64,000 nt of DNA from Calliopum simillimum (taxonomy: Eukaryota; Arthropoda; Insecta; Diptera; Lauxaniidae), in the NCBI GenBank assembly GCA_951812925.1, contig OX638368.1:127185309-127249308 (forward strand). The letters run 5' to 3'. Of this stretch, positions 11,989 through 23,562 are shown piece by piece. The stretch's first letter is position 1, and every line of letters begins with the position of its first letter. The position numbers and the translations under genes were made by a program. Under the pieces are notes generated by a model. It had not been told where the DNA came from, searched no databases, and was given only the letters and a program-made list of their open reading frames with translations.

Positions 11989-12095
11989 TAAACGGAGAAT
12001 GATGAAATGTTGCAAAAAAGCGATGGAGAATCATGAAATGTTGCAAAAAAGCGATGGAGAATGATGAAGTGCAAAATGACGAAATGTTGCAAAAA
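11989..12095 (+). repeat. Short tandem repeat, about 33 bp unit
   Basis: The unit 'ggagaatgatgaaatgttgc aaaaaagcgat' occurs two to three times with small changes. Confidence 0.7.
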
Positions 12096-12202
12096 CCGTA
12101 ATATCACAATGAAAATAGCGATTACTTTTAAAAAAATTTAGACTGGTGGAAAGCCCCTGTAATTGTTTATTGATTTTATTATATAAATGTTAAGTAATAA
12201 GT

Positions 12203-13030
12203 AATAAGGCCGAAAGTGGTATCCAATGGAACTTTACTGAACATCTAGAAGACCTCGACTACGCTGACGACATCTGCCTCTTATCGTCCAAATATTCAGA
12301 TATGCAAAACAAAATTGAAGACCTTGTCTTGGAATCACAAAAGGCCGGCCTGAAAATCAACGCATCCAAGACTAAAAGCATGAAGTTAAACGCAAACAGG
12401 GATGACATCACGTTTAGAGCTGGCAGTGACGACATCGAAAACGTCGATAGCTTCACGTATTTAGGCAGCATTATCTCCATGGATGGTGGAGCAAAAGAGG
12501 ATATCAACTCAAGAATAGCAAAAGCAAAAGGCGCGTTTGCTCAACTAAACAAAATATGGTCTTCATCCGTTATATCCACCAAAACGAGAGTACGCATTTT
12601 TGATTCGATTGTGAAATCGGTTTTGTTATATGGGTGCGAAACATGGCTTGTTACTGAACAACTAACGAACAAGCTGCAAGTATTCGTCAACAAATGCTTA
12701 AGGCGTATACTAAAGGTTTGGTGGCCGCGCACTATATCAAATGCCGAGCTACATCAAAAATGCAAACAGAAGGCTATAGCAAACGAGATCAAGCTGCGCA
12801 AATGGGGATGGATTGGTCACACTCTCCGGAAACCACACAGCGAAGTTTTTCGCCAGGCCCTTGAGTGGAATCCACAAGGCAGTAGAGGACGTGGTAGACC
12901 CAAAACCAACTGGAAAAGGTCGTTGGAAAAGGAAATCCAAGAATCGGGAAAATCGTGGCAGGAGATCAAAGTCATCGCAAGGGATCGTGACAAATGGAGA
13001 GATTTCATATTGGCCCTATGCTCCTCCTAG
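12203..13030 (+). pseudogene. Reverse transcriptase C-terminal part, open to its stop
   Basis: The frame is open from the truncation point to TAG at 13028-13030, about 275 codons, with no stops or shifts. The polymerase active site is seen as LDYADDICLLSS (12260-12290 region). It is followed by LKINASKTKSMKLN, SFTYLGSIIS, LLYGCETWLVTEQL and the C-terminal WGWIGHTLRKP...RGRGRPKTNW block that marks this group of APE-type LINEs. The endonuclease and the N-terminal fingers are absent, so the copy cannot be autonomous. The first ATG at 12302 is internal and not a real start. Confidence 0.88.
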
Positions 13031-13055
13031 GAGTTAAAGGAGAATACATACATAC
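12206..13055 (+). mobile_element. 5'-truncated RTE/CR1-related LINE, copy 1
   Basis: The element begins inside the reverse transcriptase and ends in a CATA/ACAT tandem tail. It is flanked by AAGTAAT at 12199-12205 and 13056-13062, a target-site duplication. Two more copies of this family lie at 27492-28480 and 39280-39351. 5' truncation with a short-repeat 3' tail is typical of target-primed LINE insertions of the RTE/CR1 type. The clade assignment is an inference from memory of related proteins. Confidence 0.88.
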
Positions 13056-13062
13056 AAGTAAT

Positions 13063-15288
13063 ATGTACAGTTATATTAAAAAACATTACGCGGAGAATGA
13101 TCCAAGCTTGCGTTTTTTAAAAATTTCTTAAAATTTAAAAAAAAAATCACACGAACACTCACTATCGAAAAACCAAAACTGACTGAGCTAAAAATCTTCT
13201 CTTCCTCTTCACTTTCAGTTCTCTCTTTAATCACTATTTAAAAAAAAGTTGCATTTAGAATAAGAAAAACTGAGCGGAGAAAGTCTAACATGAGGGGCCA
13301 ACTTCTATGTATGCTAGTGCTATGTAAAAACAATTTTTCGAAGAGTTGACACAGAAAAACAGTAGCTGAAACATATACACAAACAATGCCATATAAGTTT
13401 TTCTTCGAAAAGAACGTTATATGCGAAACGGGCAAATTAAGTGCACTAAGAAGCGGTAAGGGATAAGATGGAGAATGAGTTTATAACACTTTATGTTATA
13501 TTTTTATAGTGAAATATTAAAAATTATTTTAAGCAATTCGTATAGAATTTCTGGTTAAGTATCTGCATTAAATAGTAAGAATATCAAATTTCAAATTTAA
13601 ACATGATTTTGAGCCTTGTGACATTGAATGGTACATTTTTTGGAGAATCACCCAGATGCGTATGTGTAGGCTTTTGAATACTGCACGACACAACTGATGA
13701 CAAGTTGTTAATTCGTTTTTAATGTGTTGCATTAAAATGTCATCAATTGACGCTGCAGCAACATGCATTGCAGTTGGGTGGCAACATTGCCTGCCCATAT
13801 GTCTGTCTGGCTCTTGTAATTCAATGATGAGTGGCGTTAATTGCTTTCAGTAGCAGCAACAGCAGTAGCACCATCATTGGCATCATCAGTAGTAGAATTT
13901 TGTCCTTAAATGTAGAACATGCATCAATTTTTGCTAGATATTTGTGGCGCATGCCAACGGAAAAAAAAAAAAAAAAAAAGGCAGTGGCAAAACCGAACAT
14001 GAATTTAAAAATTAAAAACGCATTGCAGTTGATGGTATTATGCCACCGCCCCTCCTGAAATATACGACCAAATGCCATAAATTGTCAATTCATTGATGAC
14101 ATAAATTTCTGCTTTGCTGCAAATCCATACAGAGATATGTGAAAGTTTATAATTTGAGATATGAAATACGAAAATAGATTACAAGTATTGCCCACAACTG
14201 CATAAAATTCTGCATTCTGGCCTAATTTTCATTTGTTCCATTTATGTCACAAACTGTGTGTGTGTGTGTGTGTGCATGGGTTTATGGATTTGCGCAAAAG
14301 TGACATTTATTGAGGAAAGAAATTTGTGTTGCATAATTTAAATATGTAAATGGAAGTGAAAAGGTTTTTTTTGAATTTCATTTTAAAATCCATTAGCCTT
14401 TACATGAAAAGTATTTTTTTTATAGGAAATTTGCGTTTAAAAAAGTTTGCTATAAAAAAAGAGAAAAATCCTTAAAAGCCTAAAAGTCCACAGTTTGACA
14501 ATTGAACATAACCTCCGGCAATGGCTTCCATTTACTGTACACTTCATTAGGCAATTCCAAACACAATCCATATACCAAAAACAATACCATTGTTTCAATT
14601 ATTTGAAGTCAGCGACTTTTTCGAGTTCAATCATTAAATTATTTTGACGCCAATTTAAATTGCATTTCCAATGACTTATTATGCGTGCACTGCAACATTA
14701 GACAATTACTGACTGCACCAGGAACTGCCATGAGGTTTTTGTGTAAAATAATAGGAAGTACGCAAAACCAATTGCATATTTCAATACAGAAGTCCTGGCA
14801 CATTTAAAACAATTGCACATGTTGTCCTAATCCAATATAAAAATGCTATTGCGGCACAATTTTGCATAGAATTTATATAGATAATGCAGTTTTTTTTGCA
14901 CACACTTCATGTTACATTTATCGACATTTTTCCGATATACCGTAAAGATGGCAACATCTGTTTAAAAATACAAAACGCAAAATTAAACATATTACTATTT
15001 TTTACATAAAACTTTACATCTTATCCAAAAATGATTACAAAAAGTTTATTATTGGGTTTTTATAGAATCAAGCTTTCCAACCATGTTCTGAAATTTTAGG
15101 TGTACCACAATCCAAAACCATCGAATTTTGAATTAGATCTCGATAACTTTTTTGTTGTTAATTTGCTGTAGCTGAATCCGAATCTGGCAACCATTTTTCT
15201 CAATCTGGCCTGGGATCCGAGTTACACTTGCTCTAAAGTGCAGACCACGTTTCAAGCATATGGCGCTCAGCCAGGCAGTAGTGTAGTG
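13063..15288. other. Intergenic DNA, microsatellites only
   Basis: (TG)10 at 14255-14274 and poly-A of about 19 at 13961-13979. Trinucleotide-rich patches near 13845-13880 resemble non-coding host DNA. No gene seen. Confidence 0.55.
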
Positions 15289-15683
15289 TACCTTTTAACT
15301 TTTCCAAATGAATCATAATTTTCCGAGATATCGTTGAGTCAGTTGTATACTATCCGAACTTTTTTTTATAATTTTAAGGAGCGGTTACAAAACAACTCAG
15401 AACTCCACTTCTATTGAAATTTGCAGAAATTTTTGTCTTCAATTGAATAAACGGAATGACGATCTATTAAATAAAAGGAAACAATTTTTCCAAACTTCAA
15501 TTGTAATGGATTTCTAAGCTGTTTTTAACTCTCATAAATAGTATAGTTTACAATTGACTCAACGATATCTTCCATTGAAATAAATCTATCGCAACTCAAT
15601 GATAATGACTAAATTAAATTTGTATGGAATTCAGCAACCTTACCCATCGAAAGTAAAGATCCGATTTCAAAAGTTAAAAGGTA
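15289..15683. mobile_element. Nested inverted-repeat element, MITE-like
   Basis: Outer inverted repeat TACCTTTTAACTTTT (15289-15303) against its complement at 15669-15683. Inner arms 15327-15353 and 15538-15569 share GATATCGTTGAGTCA. Non-coding. Confidence 0.55.
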
Positions 15684-16260
15684 AGGTTTATTGAGGATAC
15701 GCGCCAAATGTCTGAAAATAACGTTTTTTGAGCTTGAAATTAAGGATTTTTCGATGGTCGAGATTTCAATCAAATATAATTTACTTCAAATCAAAATCAG
15801 TTTTCAGTGAAATAGCTTCGAGTGGATGGCTAATTTGGTTTATTGGAATACAAATCCGATTTCATCTTATTTATCGAACTGCAGAACACCTTAAGTTTTA
15901 TTTCATTCCGATATCAAAGAGAATTTGATATCAAACCAGGATGAAGTAAACGTTTTAAGGACAACTTAAAACTTCAAAATCATCAAACTAAGAAGATCGG
16001 GATAAGATATTATAAAAAATTGTCTTCACGACACCCTAGGGAGGGCGCGCCCCACCAGTTGAAAACTTCTGATTTAGGGCATACTCTGACTGGGACTTAA
16101 CCACCAAACGATAAATTCTGTTTGCGTCATTATTGGAAATTTTTTTATTTTCTTCACAGAATGCTCAAATTTGCATTAAATAAAGATCATATTCTTGCAA
16201 ATACTTTGACATTAAAAAACCTTTCTAGTTTTTTAGTTTTTGGAACAGATGATGATTTAC
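15684..16260. other. Intergenic DNA, nothing recognised
   Basis: No coding or repeat signal beyond a short phrase (ttaaaaaacctttc near 16214) that recurs beside the hairpin at 16513. Confidence 0.5.
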
Positions 16261-16512
16261 ATTATTAGCTACCAACAATGAAAATACATTGATGGTCGGA
16301 GCTTACTGTTCAGTGTTTTAGAGTAAAACAACAATAAAAACACAAAAAACAAGGCAAAAATACACATAAATAAAAAAAGCAAAAAAATGTATCGGAAGGC
16401 TGGTTTGCGTTACTAGTTTCGGGACCCACCACAGGTCAAAATTGTTTTACTCTAAAACACTGAACAGTAAGCTCCGACCATCAATGTATTTTCATTGTTG
16501 GTAGCTAATAAT
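16261..16512. mobile_element. Hairpin element with perfect 71 bp arms
   Basis: Bases 16261-16331 and 16442-16512 are exact reverse complements by my base-by-base reading, with a 110 bp A-rich spacer. Perfect arms in otherwise decayed DNA imply recent insertion or gene conversion. No open frame. Target duplication not resolved. Confidence 0.9.
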
Positions 16513-17744
16513 AAAAAAACCTTTCGGTTTTTTGTAATATAGATAATATTCGGTCCCGAAAATCAACTTTTTTACGTTTTTCAATTGAGTGGTTGCAAAA
16601 ACGATTTTTTACTGAAAAGCAAAGCATCCTAAGGAAAAAGTGTAGAAGGCAAAAAATGTTTAGAATTGTTTTAGAAAAACGTGTAAATTTTTTTAGAATT
16701 TTTTTAGAACATTTTATAATTCTTCAAAAATTGTCGAAACAAAAGGAAAATAAAAAAAATTCCAAAAATTTAAAAAAAAATTTCACACGCATTCTTTGAA
16801 CAAATCCAAGCAATTTTTGCCTTGCTTTTGAGTAAAACATCGTTTTTCCGACCGCTTAATAAATAGAAAACGAAATAAATCGATTTTTGAAAAAAATATA
16901 TTTTTTAGCCAAAATTTTGCTTTCAAAAGAATTTGAAGCGCTCCATTGGTTTTTCGGAACGCAAAAAAAAAAAAAAAAAAACAAAAAATTAACCAGATAC
17001 CGTTTTTAAGAGTCCTTCTTTTTTTGAGATGATTTTGGGATGAATCTAAATTTCGAGCAGCAAAATTCTTCATAAAAAAATTGGGCATTTGGAATCATAA
17101 ATTTAATTGAATTTACCTATTCAGGGTGTTCTGAAGAAGTCAGTAGAGTCAGACTGTAAACACATATTGCGCTATATAACAATACTATTTTGCTCATTAG
17201 CATCTGTGAAAAGATGGCAAAATATACTTTTCGAATCCCGAGTTATAAAACATTACAGAATATGATATGACAGATTTTTGTATGATTATTTTCATCAAAT
17301 TAAAGTTTAAATTCCAACTCAATTTCATATTTTGCCATCTACGGTACATAATTATTAGCACAACTGCTTATTTGGAAATATTTTTAATTTACATGAAACA
17401 ACAGAGCACGCATGTCCTGCGGTAAGGATTAAAATTTATTATCTCTATATTAGTGCTTGTGTTTAACTCGCATGTATATATTACATGTATGTAAGAGATT
17501 TCCCGGCACAAAAATTGTGAAAACAGATATTTAGTTCTATGGAACGAACTTTTTCCAAATACAGTAAAATGTATAAAGTTTCACTGCGCTTTATAAAATT
17601 TAATTTTTATTCGTTATCTAAACATGGTGAGCTTAATACTAACTTTTTCGTTTCTGCTGATAATATCTTTTAGGTATCGTTACCTTTAATAATACCCAAG
17701 GTTCTGGTTGCTAAGTTCCGTCTATGTCTAGTTAGAAAAACAGT
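16513..17744. other. Low-complexity AT-rich intergenic DNA
   Basis: A- and T-rich with poly-A of about 20 near 16963. Open frames are compositional. Nothing recognised. Confidence 0.55.
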
Positions 17745-19843
17745 ATATGGGTGATTCTTAGATAACTGTGCTTTTTGGAGTTGTAAAATTGGCAGATAAT
17801 TTTTTTGGATTTTTGCAAGTTTCTTCATGCTATCTTGTATAAACACTCTCTTAAAACTCACCTCTTAAGTAGATCAACAACAAGTGTGAATTTACGGCTT
17901 TGAGGTCGAAGTTAAGAAATTTTGCTGCCACGTTTGTGACTAAATTGCCACGTTTGTGACATTTTAGCCACAGTATGGAAAAATGATGGTTTTGAAGCGT
18001 TTTGATGAGAGATGTATTGCATATAATGGCAAATTTACACTTCAAGACTAATTTTGCAACAGTGTCATGTCTCCGGTGGTCCATTTTTTGTATCCCCTAC
18101 CGTCCTAAATATCAACTATGGTTTTCTTTCCTCTGTTTTTATAGCCGTTTATGGTGGATTAGGATCTCCTAATTACGAACCTGATCTTGATTTTTTTCTA
18201 TTACATCAGTATCCTTAGTTATCCTTGCTCAAAAGTGAAAAAATCACAGTTTTGACATCTACTTAACAAAAACAGCATTAAGTAAAATTAATTTTTGTCA
18301 ATGGATTCAGACAGCCAAATTTATTAACAACAAGACATAATTTACCGTTTTTCAACCGGATTCCTAGTTTCCGAGTTATTAGCCTTTAAAAAAAGTATAT
18401 CTCTCAAAAACACACAAAGGATTTTCTGGACCGAAAAATTAACAAAAATGGTAAGTTTTATTATTTGTATTAAAAATATATTTTATCACGAAAATTTTAA
18501 GCTCTTGCAGACTAAAATCGGATGAAAAAATAAGGCTCTATTGTAGATTTAGTGAATGCACAGATGAAATTTTGATTCTGATAATTTGCAAAGCAATAGT
18601 TTAGTAGGATCATTCTAAATCTAGCATAGAACTGTAATTTTTCATGCGATTATGGTCTGCAAGGTCTCGAAATTTTTCTAATTATATATGTTATTGATAA
18701 AAATGATAAAACTTGACTTTTTGCAACTTTTCGGTCTCGAAAAATACTTTGTGTGTTATCGAAAGATATCCTTACTTTAAACGTGTATAACTCGGAAGCT
18801 GGGAATCCAATTGAAAAACGTCTTGTTGACAATAAATTTGGCTGTCTGAATCCATTGACAAAAATTAATTTTACTTGTTGTTGTTTTTATTCTATAGCTT
18901 TAAGTAGATGTCAAAACAGTGATTTTTTCACTTTTGAGCAAGGATAACTCAGGATTCTGATGGTGTAGAAAAATTTTTGTATTAAATAAAAATTAATAAA
19001 CTTCAGCTTAACATCTGTATACTCAATTTTATATAAAAATATGTTTTTTTGCAAACTGATAAAAAGTGCCACGTTTGTGACATTTTTGATGCGCCACGTT
19101 TGTGACATTTTTGTAGTTTATCGCTCATTGCAAAGCACGCGTTTGAGTTCCAGATTTTTCCGAAAGAATTTGGGGTCATGTATGCAAATCCTACAAAAAA
19201 ATTGTTTCATGCATAAAATAAAATGTACTACCTGGGAGTGCCGAGTGCCACGTTTGTGACCATAATTTTTAGAAAAAACTGTTTTTGTTTATAAACTGCC
19301 CTATAAAACGCAAACAGATTTCTTTTTGGACGCGTTTGGACATGCTGACCTTTGGGTAATGGATAGTGATCAGAATTAATGCATATATGTTGCAATCTAT
19401 TGACTGAAACAGTAGTACCATGCAGTAGTAGCATAATGCTTTGAAGAAATTTTTTTTTTCCAAAACTAGGGGACAGTTTTCAATTCGAAATTGTGCCCTC
19501 TAAAAATTATTTCAAACTGCAGATGAGCTCAGAATATAGTAGCCTTAAGTATTTACTTAATATGTGTAGTAACTTGTTTTCTGTTCCATTTCCGTTTTTT
19601 GGTCGTTTTTCATCGTTTTGTGTATAAAAAGTAGGGGTAGGACATGCCACGTTTGTGACATTTGGGGTATATTTGCAAACTTTCAAAGTAGACCAATCAA
19701 TATTTGGTGGTAAAATTGATACGCTCTATTAGAAAAGCATAGTTTCTAACTTATAGCGTAATTTTTTGTGAAAAAAAAGACTACTGTATAGGTGAAATCG
19801 CCAGAGGACACAAAAAGTACAGTTATCTGAGAATCACCCATAT
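17745..19843 (+). mobile_element. 2.1 kb inverted-repeat element, motif-array family, copy A
   Basis: The ends are inverted copies over about 36 bp, beginning ATATGGGTGATTCT and followed by AGATAACTGT. The same element lies reversed at 59684-61769. The 14 bp motif GCCACGTTTGTGAC occurs at 17927, 17947, 19068, 19093, 19247 and 19646, all on the plus strand. A central palindrome with arms of about 390 bp spans 18190-18975. There is no open frame beyond noise, so it is probably a non-autonomous DNA transposon with the motif as a transposase or host-factor site (inference). Flanks read AT on both sides in both copies, so the target duplication is unresolved. No named family was recognised. Confidence 0.85.
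18190..18975. repeat. Central palindrome inside copy A
   Basis: The left arm phrase caaaagtgaaaaaatcac and the phrase caatggattcagacagccaa return as reverse complements in the right arm, in mirror order, with the centre near 18585. The arms are imperfect. Confidence 0.85.
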
Positions 19844-20200
19844 CGGTGACTTCTGAAATCTGGCGTTGACTGTTGGTTGAAAAACTAATAAAATAGTGGA
19901 TGCCTAACAATTCAAATTCTACAACTTTCTTCGTTAATTTATTCAATAGTCCGGACATTTTCATTACTTCGTGTTGGGTAGGTGTTTAGTAGTAATTGCA
20001 ATTTGTCTAAGTTCAAAGCATTTATTCCCTCAGCTGGCCAATATAGACAGATTAAATTACGGTTCGTTATTTCAGAATTGTTTTACCTTTTGTTTAGGTT
20101 ATCAGTTGGATGAACTCTGTTTTGTACTCTTCTCAACTTGTAAGTGGCGTATCGTTTAAATTATGATAAATTATTTTGGTACTTTTATTTTATTAATATA
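19844..20200. other. Short intergenic spacer between two elements
   Basis: No gene or repeat recognised. Confidence 0.5.
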
Positions 20201-21918
20201 AGGGCACGGCCACCGTTGGGAACGTTACGTTCGCACGCACATTTTTACCCATATCGCTTTAAAAAGTAATCAAACATCATGATATCTTAAGTACGTGTAA
20301 TAAGGCTCTCTAAGGCCAATATTTTATAGGAACAAAGTTTTTGTCTATCGCTTATGGCTTAGAAGTTATAAGAGTTTAAGTGCCGTTATTTTTTTTTTTT
20401 TTTGCAAGCGATTTTTGAGGTCAGTGCATATTTTCTAAAAAGTCTGCGAATCTAGTAATGTATTTTCCCGAACATCTTCTATTATTGAAAGTAAAGGATC
20501 AAAGTAATGATTGAACTTAAAATTGTGCGAAAAAAAAAATTATTTTGGGTGGATTTATAGACGTTAAAGCAACGTTGGTTACGTTATGCAAAAGCGTTGG
20601 GAACGTTATGCGTACGAATTTCCATAAATAAATTGTGGGCAAATACAGCCAAACAGTCCAAACATCCATAAAGATGATAATATGTGAATATTTCATTACT
20701 TGGAAGGTTCCCATTTACACTACATTACAAATATTTGGCTCCAAGACCTAGCACATATTTTTTGAAATTACGATTTCTCCCAAAAGAATAAAGCTATCTA
20801 CATGAAACTTAGTACAGATAATACTGAGAGCCATTTTCTGATCAGGATTAAAATTGAGCGTGATCGGTTAATGTTCACGCCTACCTCCCATATATGTAGT
20901 TAAAACATTGTATGGGAAGTAGGCGTGAAGATTAACCGATCACGTCCAATTTTAGTCTCAGGCAGCTTTGTGATATTTTCGTTATATGTACCAAATTTCA
21001 TGCATCTAGCTAAATTTGTATGGCCGCCAGTCTGGGTTCAACAAAAAAAATTAAATCGAAAATACATTTTTTTTTTCTGGTTTTTTCAGATTTTTATGTT
21101 GAGCCCTGACAGGTGGCCGAATGGATTAAGCTAGACGCATGAAATTTGGTACATGTAACAAGAATATTACTAGGTTGTTTCGAAAGCTTCAAAAAGCGTG
21201 TAAGGAACGAAATATTTGTGATATGCTATGCACTTGGATAGATCTCAAAATAGCATTAGCGTGATTTATGTCCACAACTTCCTCTTCAATCCAACAGTTC
21301 TTATTGGTTGATTTAAATTATTGTAAGGAATTTCTATCCTTTTCAATACAGCTCATTGCGTGGATTCAGAAGAAATTTTAGTAGAAAAATATAACTTATG
21401 ATTTTTGATTAAAAAATGTTGGGAACGTTATACATATTTAGTGGCTATGTTCACCATGGTAGATACTTTATTTAGGTAATTTTAAAATGGATTCAGAAAC
21501 TAGACTGAAAATACTCGAAGAGGGTGATTGCATTTTAATATTTTACCCACTTACTTCCGCTACAAGAAACTTCTTAATATATTTCGTATGCACAAGCAAC
21601 TGGTTTTCCTTCAAAATATCAATGTAAATCCTTAATTTCAAACATTTTCTCTCTGAGGAAATCAAAATTGCATTGATACAATAAAAATAAAGCAAATTTT
21701 TACCTTCTTTTCGGGACTGGTTTTTTTGGCATTTTTTTTTTTTCTTTTCACAAGCAAGAGTAAGTTTTTATGAAAAAAGCACCCCTAAATCAACTTATAC
21801 ACTTGAAAATGGTATTTTTTGACAGCATTAGTTGTAAACTTATGAAATATGGGCAAATGAGTGGGAGATTTAAAGAAAAAAAAAAGTTGTATAGCTAAGT
21901 CTTACGTGGCCGTGCCCA
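20201..21918 (+). mobile_element. 1.7 kb inverted-repeat element with GTTGGGAACGTTA array
   Basis: The ends share GGGCACGGCCAC (20202-20213) and its complement (21906-21917), with TATA directly outside both ends, compatible with a TA/TATA duplication. The motif GTTGGGAACGTTAT/C occurs at 20215, 20596 and 21418, with a variant at 20574 (GTTGGTTACGTTATGC), all on the plus strand. No transposase frame. The architecture parallels 17745-19843, but the sequences are unrelated. Confidence 0.75.
20847..20956. repeat. 50 bp-arm hairpin inside the 20.2-21.9 kb element
   Basis: 20847-20896 and 20907-20956 are inverted copies sharing CGTGATCGGTTAAT and CACGCCTAC. The CACGCC phrase ties it to the dispersed CACGCCCA-type repeats of this genome. 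Confidence 0.8.
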
Positions 21919-22440
21919 TATACGTACTGATTTATACACTGAGGAAAGAGTATGTTTCCCTCACAGAAATATATTTGATTGAACATTCTTATAAATATTT
22001 GTTAATAATAACCAAATTTAGGTCAAAAATGATATCTGCTTGATGGAAAGTGAATTTGCTGGTCAACTATTTGCTAGAACTTAAAAAAAAACTTTGTCTG
22101 AGATTCGAACATACTCCCCCAGGTTATCAGTTAAACGTCTTATAAATACATTCAGCTAACTCTATCTTCAATTGTATTGATTTTAATTTGTTATTAATTT
22201 TAAACAAAAAGTCAAACACAAATTCAACAAGTACAATTTAACCTATTAAGGTTTTTTTTTTTTTTTTTGTAGACAGCTTGCGCTTGCAACATAGTAAACT
22301 TCCGACAACTTAGTTTGATGGCCGATTTGAAAAATAAATGTTTTCTTTTGTACAAATATTCCTCTAAAGATTTGCGGCAAGTAACTATTAAATTTTTTAA
22401 AAAAATCTTCATCTAATTATCCTTCCAGCCCTTTTTACCT
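21919..22440. other. AT-rich spacer with SINE-like head (minus strand)
   Basis: 22095-22165 read on the minus strand has GAGTTAGCTGAATG (A-box-like) and GTTCGAATCTC (B-box-like), about right for a decayed tRNA-derived SINE. Poly-T near 22250. A weak ACACTGAGGAAA end near 21942 faces a similar inverted phrase near 23085 and could be ends of an old element. Confidence 0.35.
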
Positions 22441-22700
22441 CAAAATCATTATTATTTATTCAAAAATTTTATTATATGGGCTATATTTGGTGTGGACGTC
22501 CTTTTGATCCGATCACGCTTATTTTTAATAATTGAGTAGATGTTACCAACAACATGCAAGATATCAAATAGTCTTGTTTTACTTCACATAATTCAGAATT
22601 TATGGCGATTTTAAATATAATGTAAATGGGAGGTGGGCGTGTATTTGATCCGATCACGCCAATTTTTCACAATTCGGTAGATTCTTCCAATGACATCTCA
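22441..22700 (+). repeat. Duplicated CACGCC-type unit
   Basis: Two diverged units of about 150 bp both contain 'gatccgatcacgc' (near 22507 and 22650) followed by an attgagtagatgttaccaac-like phrase. Confidence 0.55.
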
Positions 22701-23124
22701 GGTATCGAATAGTTTGGCTGTTTATACAATTGTAGCTGATAAATAAATGGTAGTATCTAACAAAGGATAAAATGACCTGGAGGAATGAGTTTGATCCCCA
22801 CACAGACAAGAATTTTTTTTTTTTGAATTTTTTTTTCGAGTGCATTCAAATTTCAGAGAAGAGTTTTTTTTGGCATGTTAGTTCCTAATTAATAAAATGA
22901 TTAATAACCATAACGGTCTTAAGATTCAAACAAATATTTGGTAATTATTAACAAATATGCGATTGAACCAATTAAATTGGTCGGAAATTCAGCTCATTTA
23001 ATTATATCAAATATTTGATTCGCCTATATCAAATATATTAATTGTTAATTATAACCAAATTTTGATGTATATAATCACACTGTTTTCTCGGTGTAGTACA
23101 ATACTAGTTGATAAGGTTAGATTA

Positions 23125-23562
23125 GGTTAGACCCGGGAGATGAAAATGTTGTCATCATTCACTTAGGTCGAGAGAAAAGGCTCATTGTATACCCGATACA
23201 GGAGCTTTAGCAGAGAAAATCTAAGAGAACCACTTGGATGTACATTTATACTTCCATATGGTTTTTAGACACACCTCAGATAGTGAGTCAAGCTATTCCA
23301 AATTGAAATGACCAAAATAATTTCTACGACTAAGCGCAAGCGCTGGACATTCACAAAAGAAATGAAAGACTGTTTCTTCCATATCAGGGTCTTTAAAACT
23401 TCTAAAAAGGTCGCCAATGTTTGAGAAACCTACACAATATGTATGAATTCCCATGCCACAATATCCAGTTATAGCTTCGATTAAGATCCGTACATTATGT
23501 TTCTCCATTGCTATTAAAAATTTAGAAAATAGTTGACAAGACTCATACTTATATTTCATCAT
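23125..23562 (-). pseudogene. Jockey-type LINE, C-terminal end of ORF2
   Basis: The frame 23562-23293 reads ...LIEAITGYCGMGIHTYCVGF...EETVFHFFCECPALALSRRNYFGH and then a stop. The 'TGH...G' stretch followed by EET-x-HFFCECPAL is the cysteine/histidine-rich tail of jockey-clade reverse transcriptases. Expected neighbouring cysteines are missing. Downstream on the minus strand, decayed coding text and a CTAACCTAATCTAACC-type tail follow. The polymerase domain is absent. Family is seen, clade is inferred. Confidence 0.6.
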
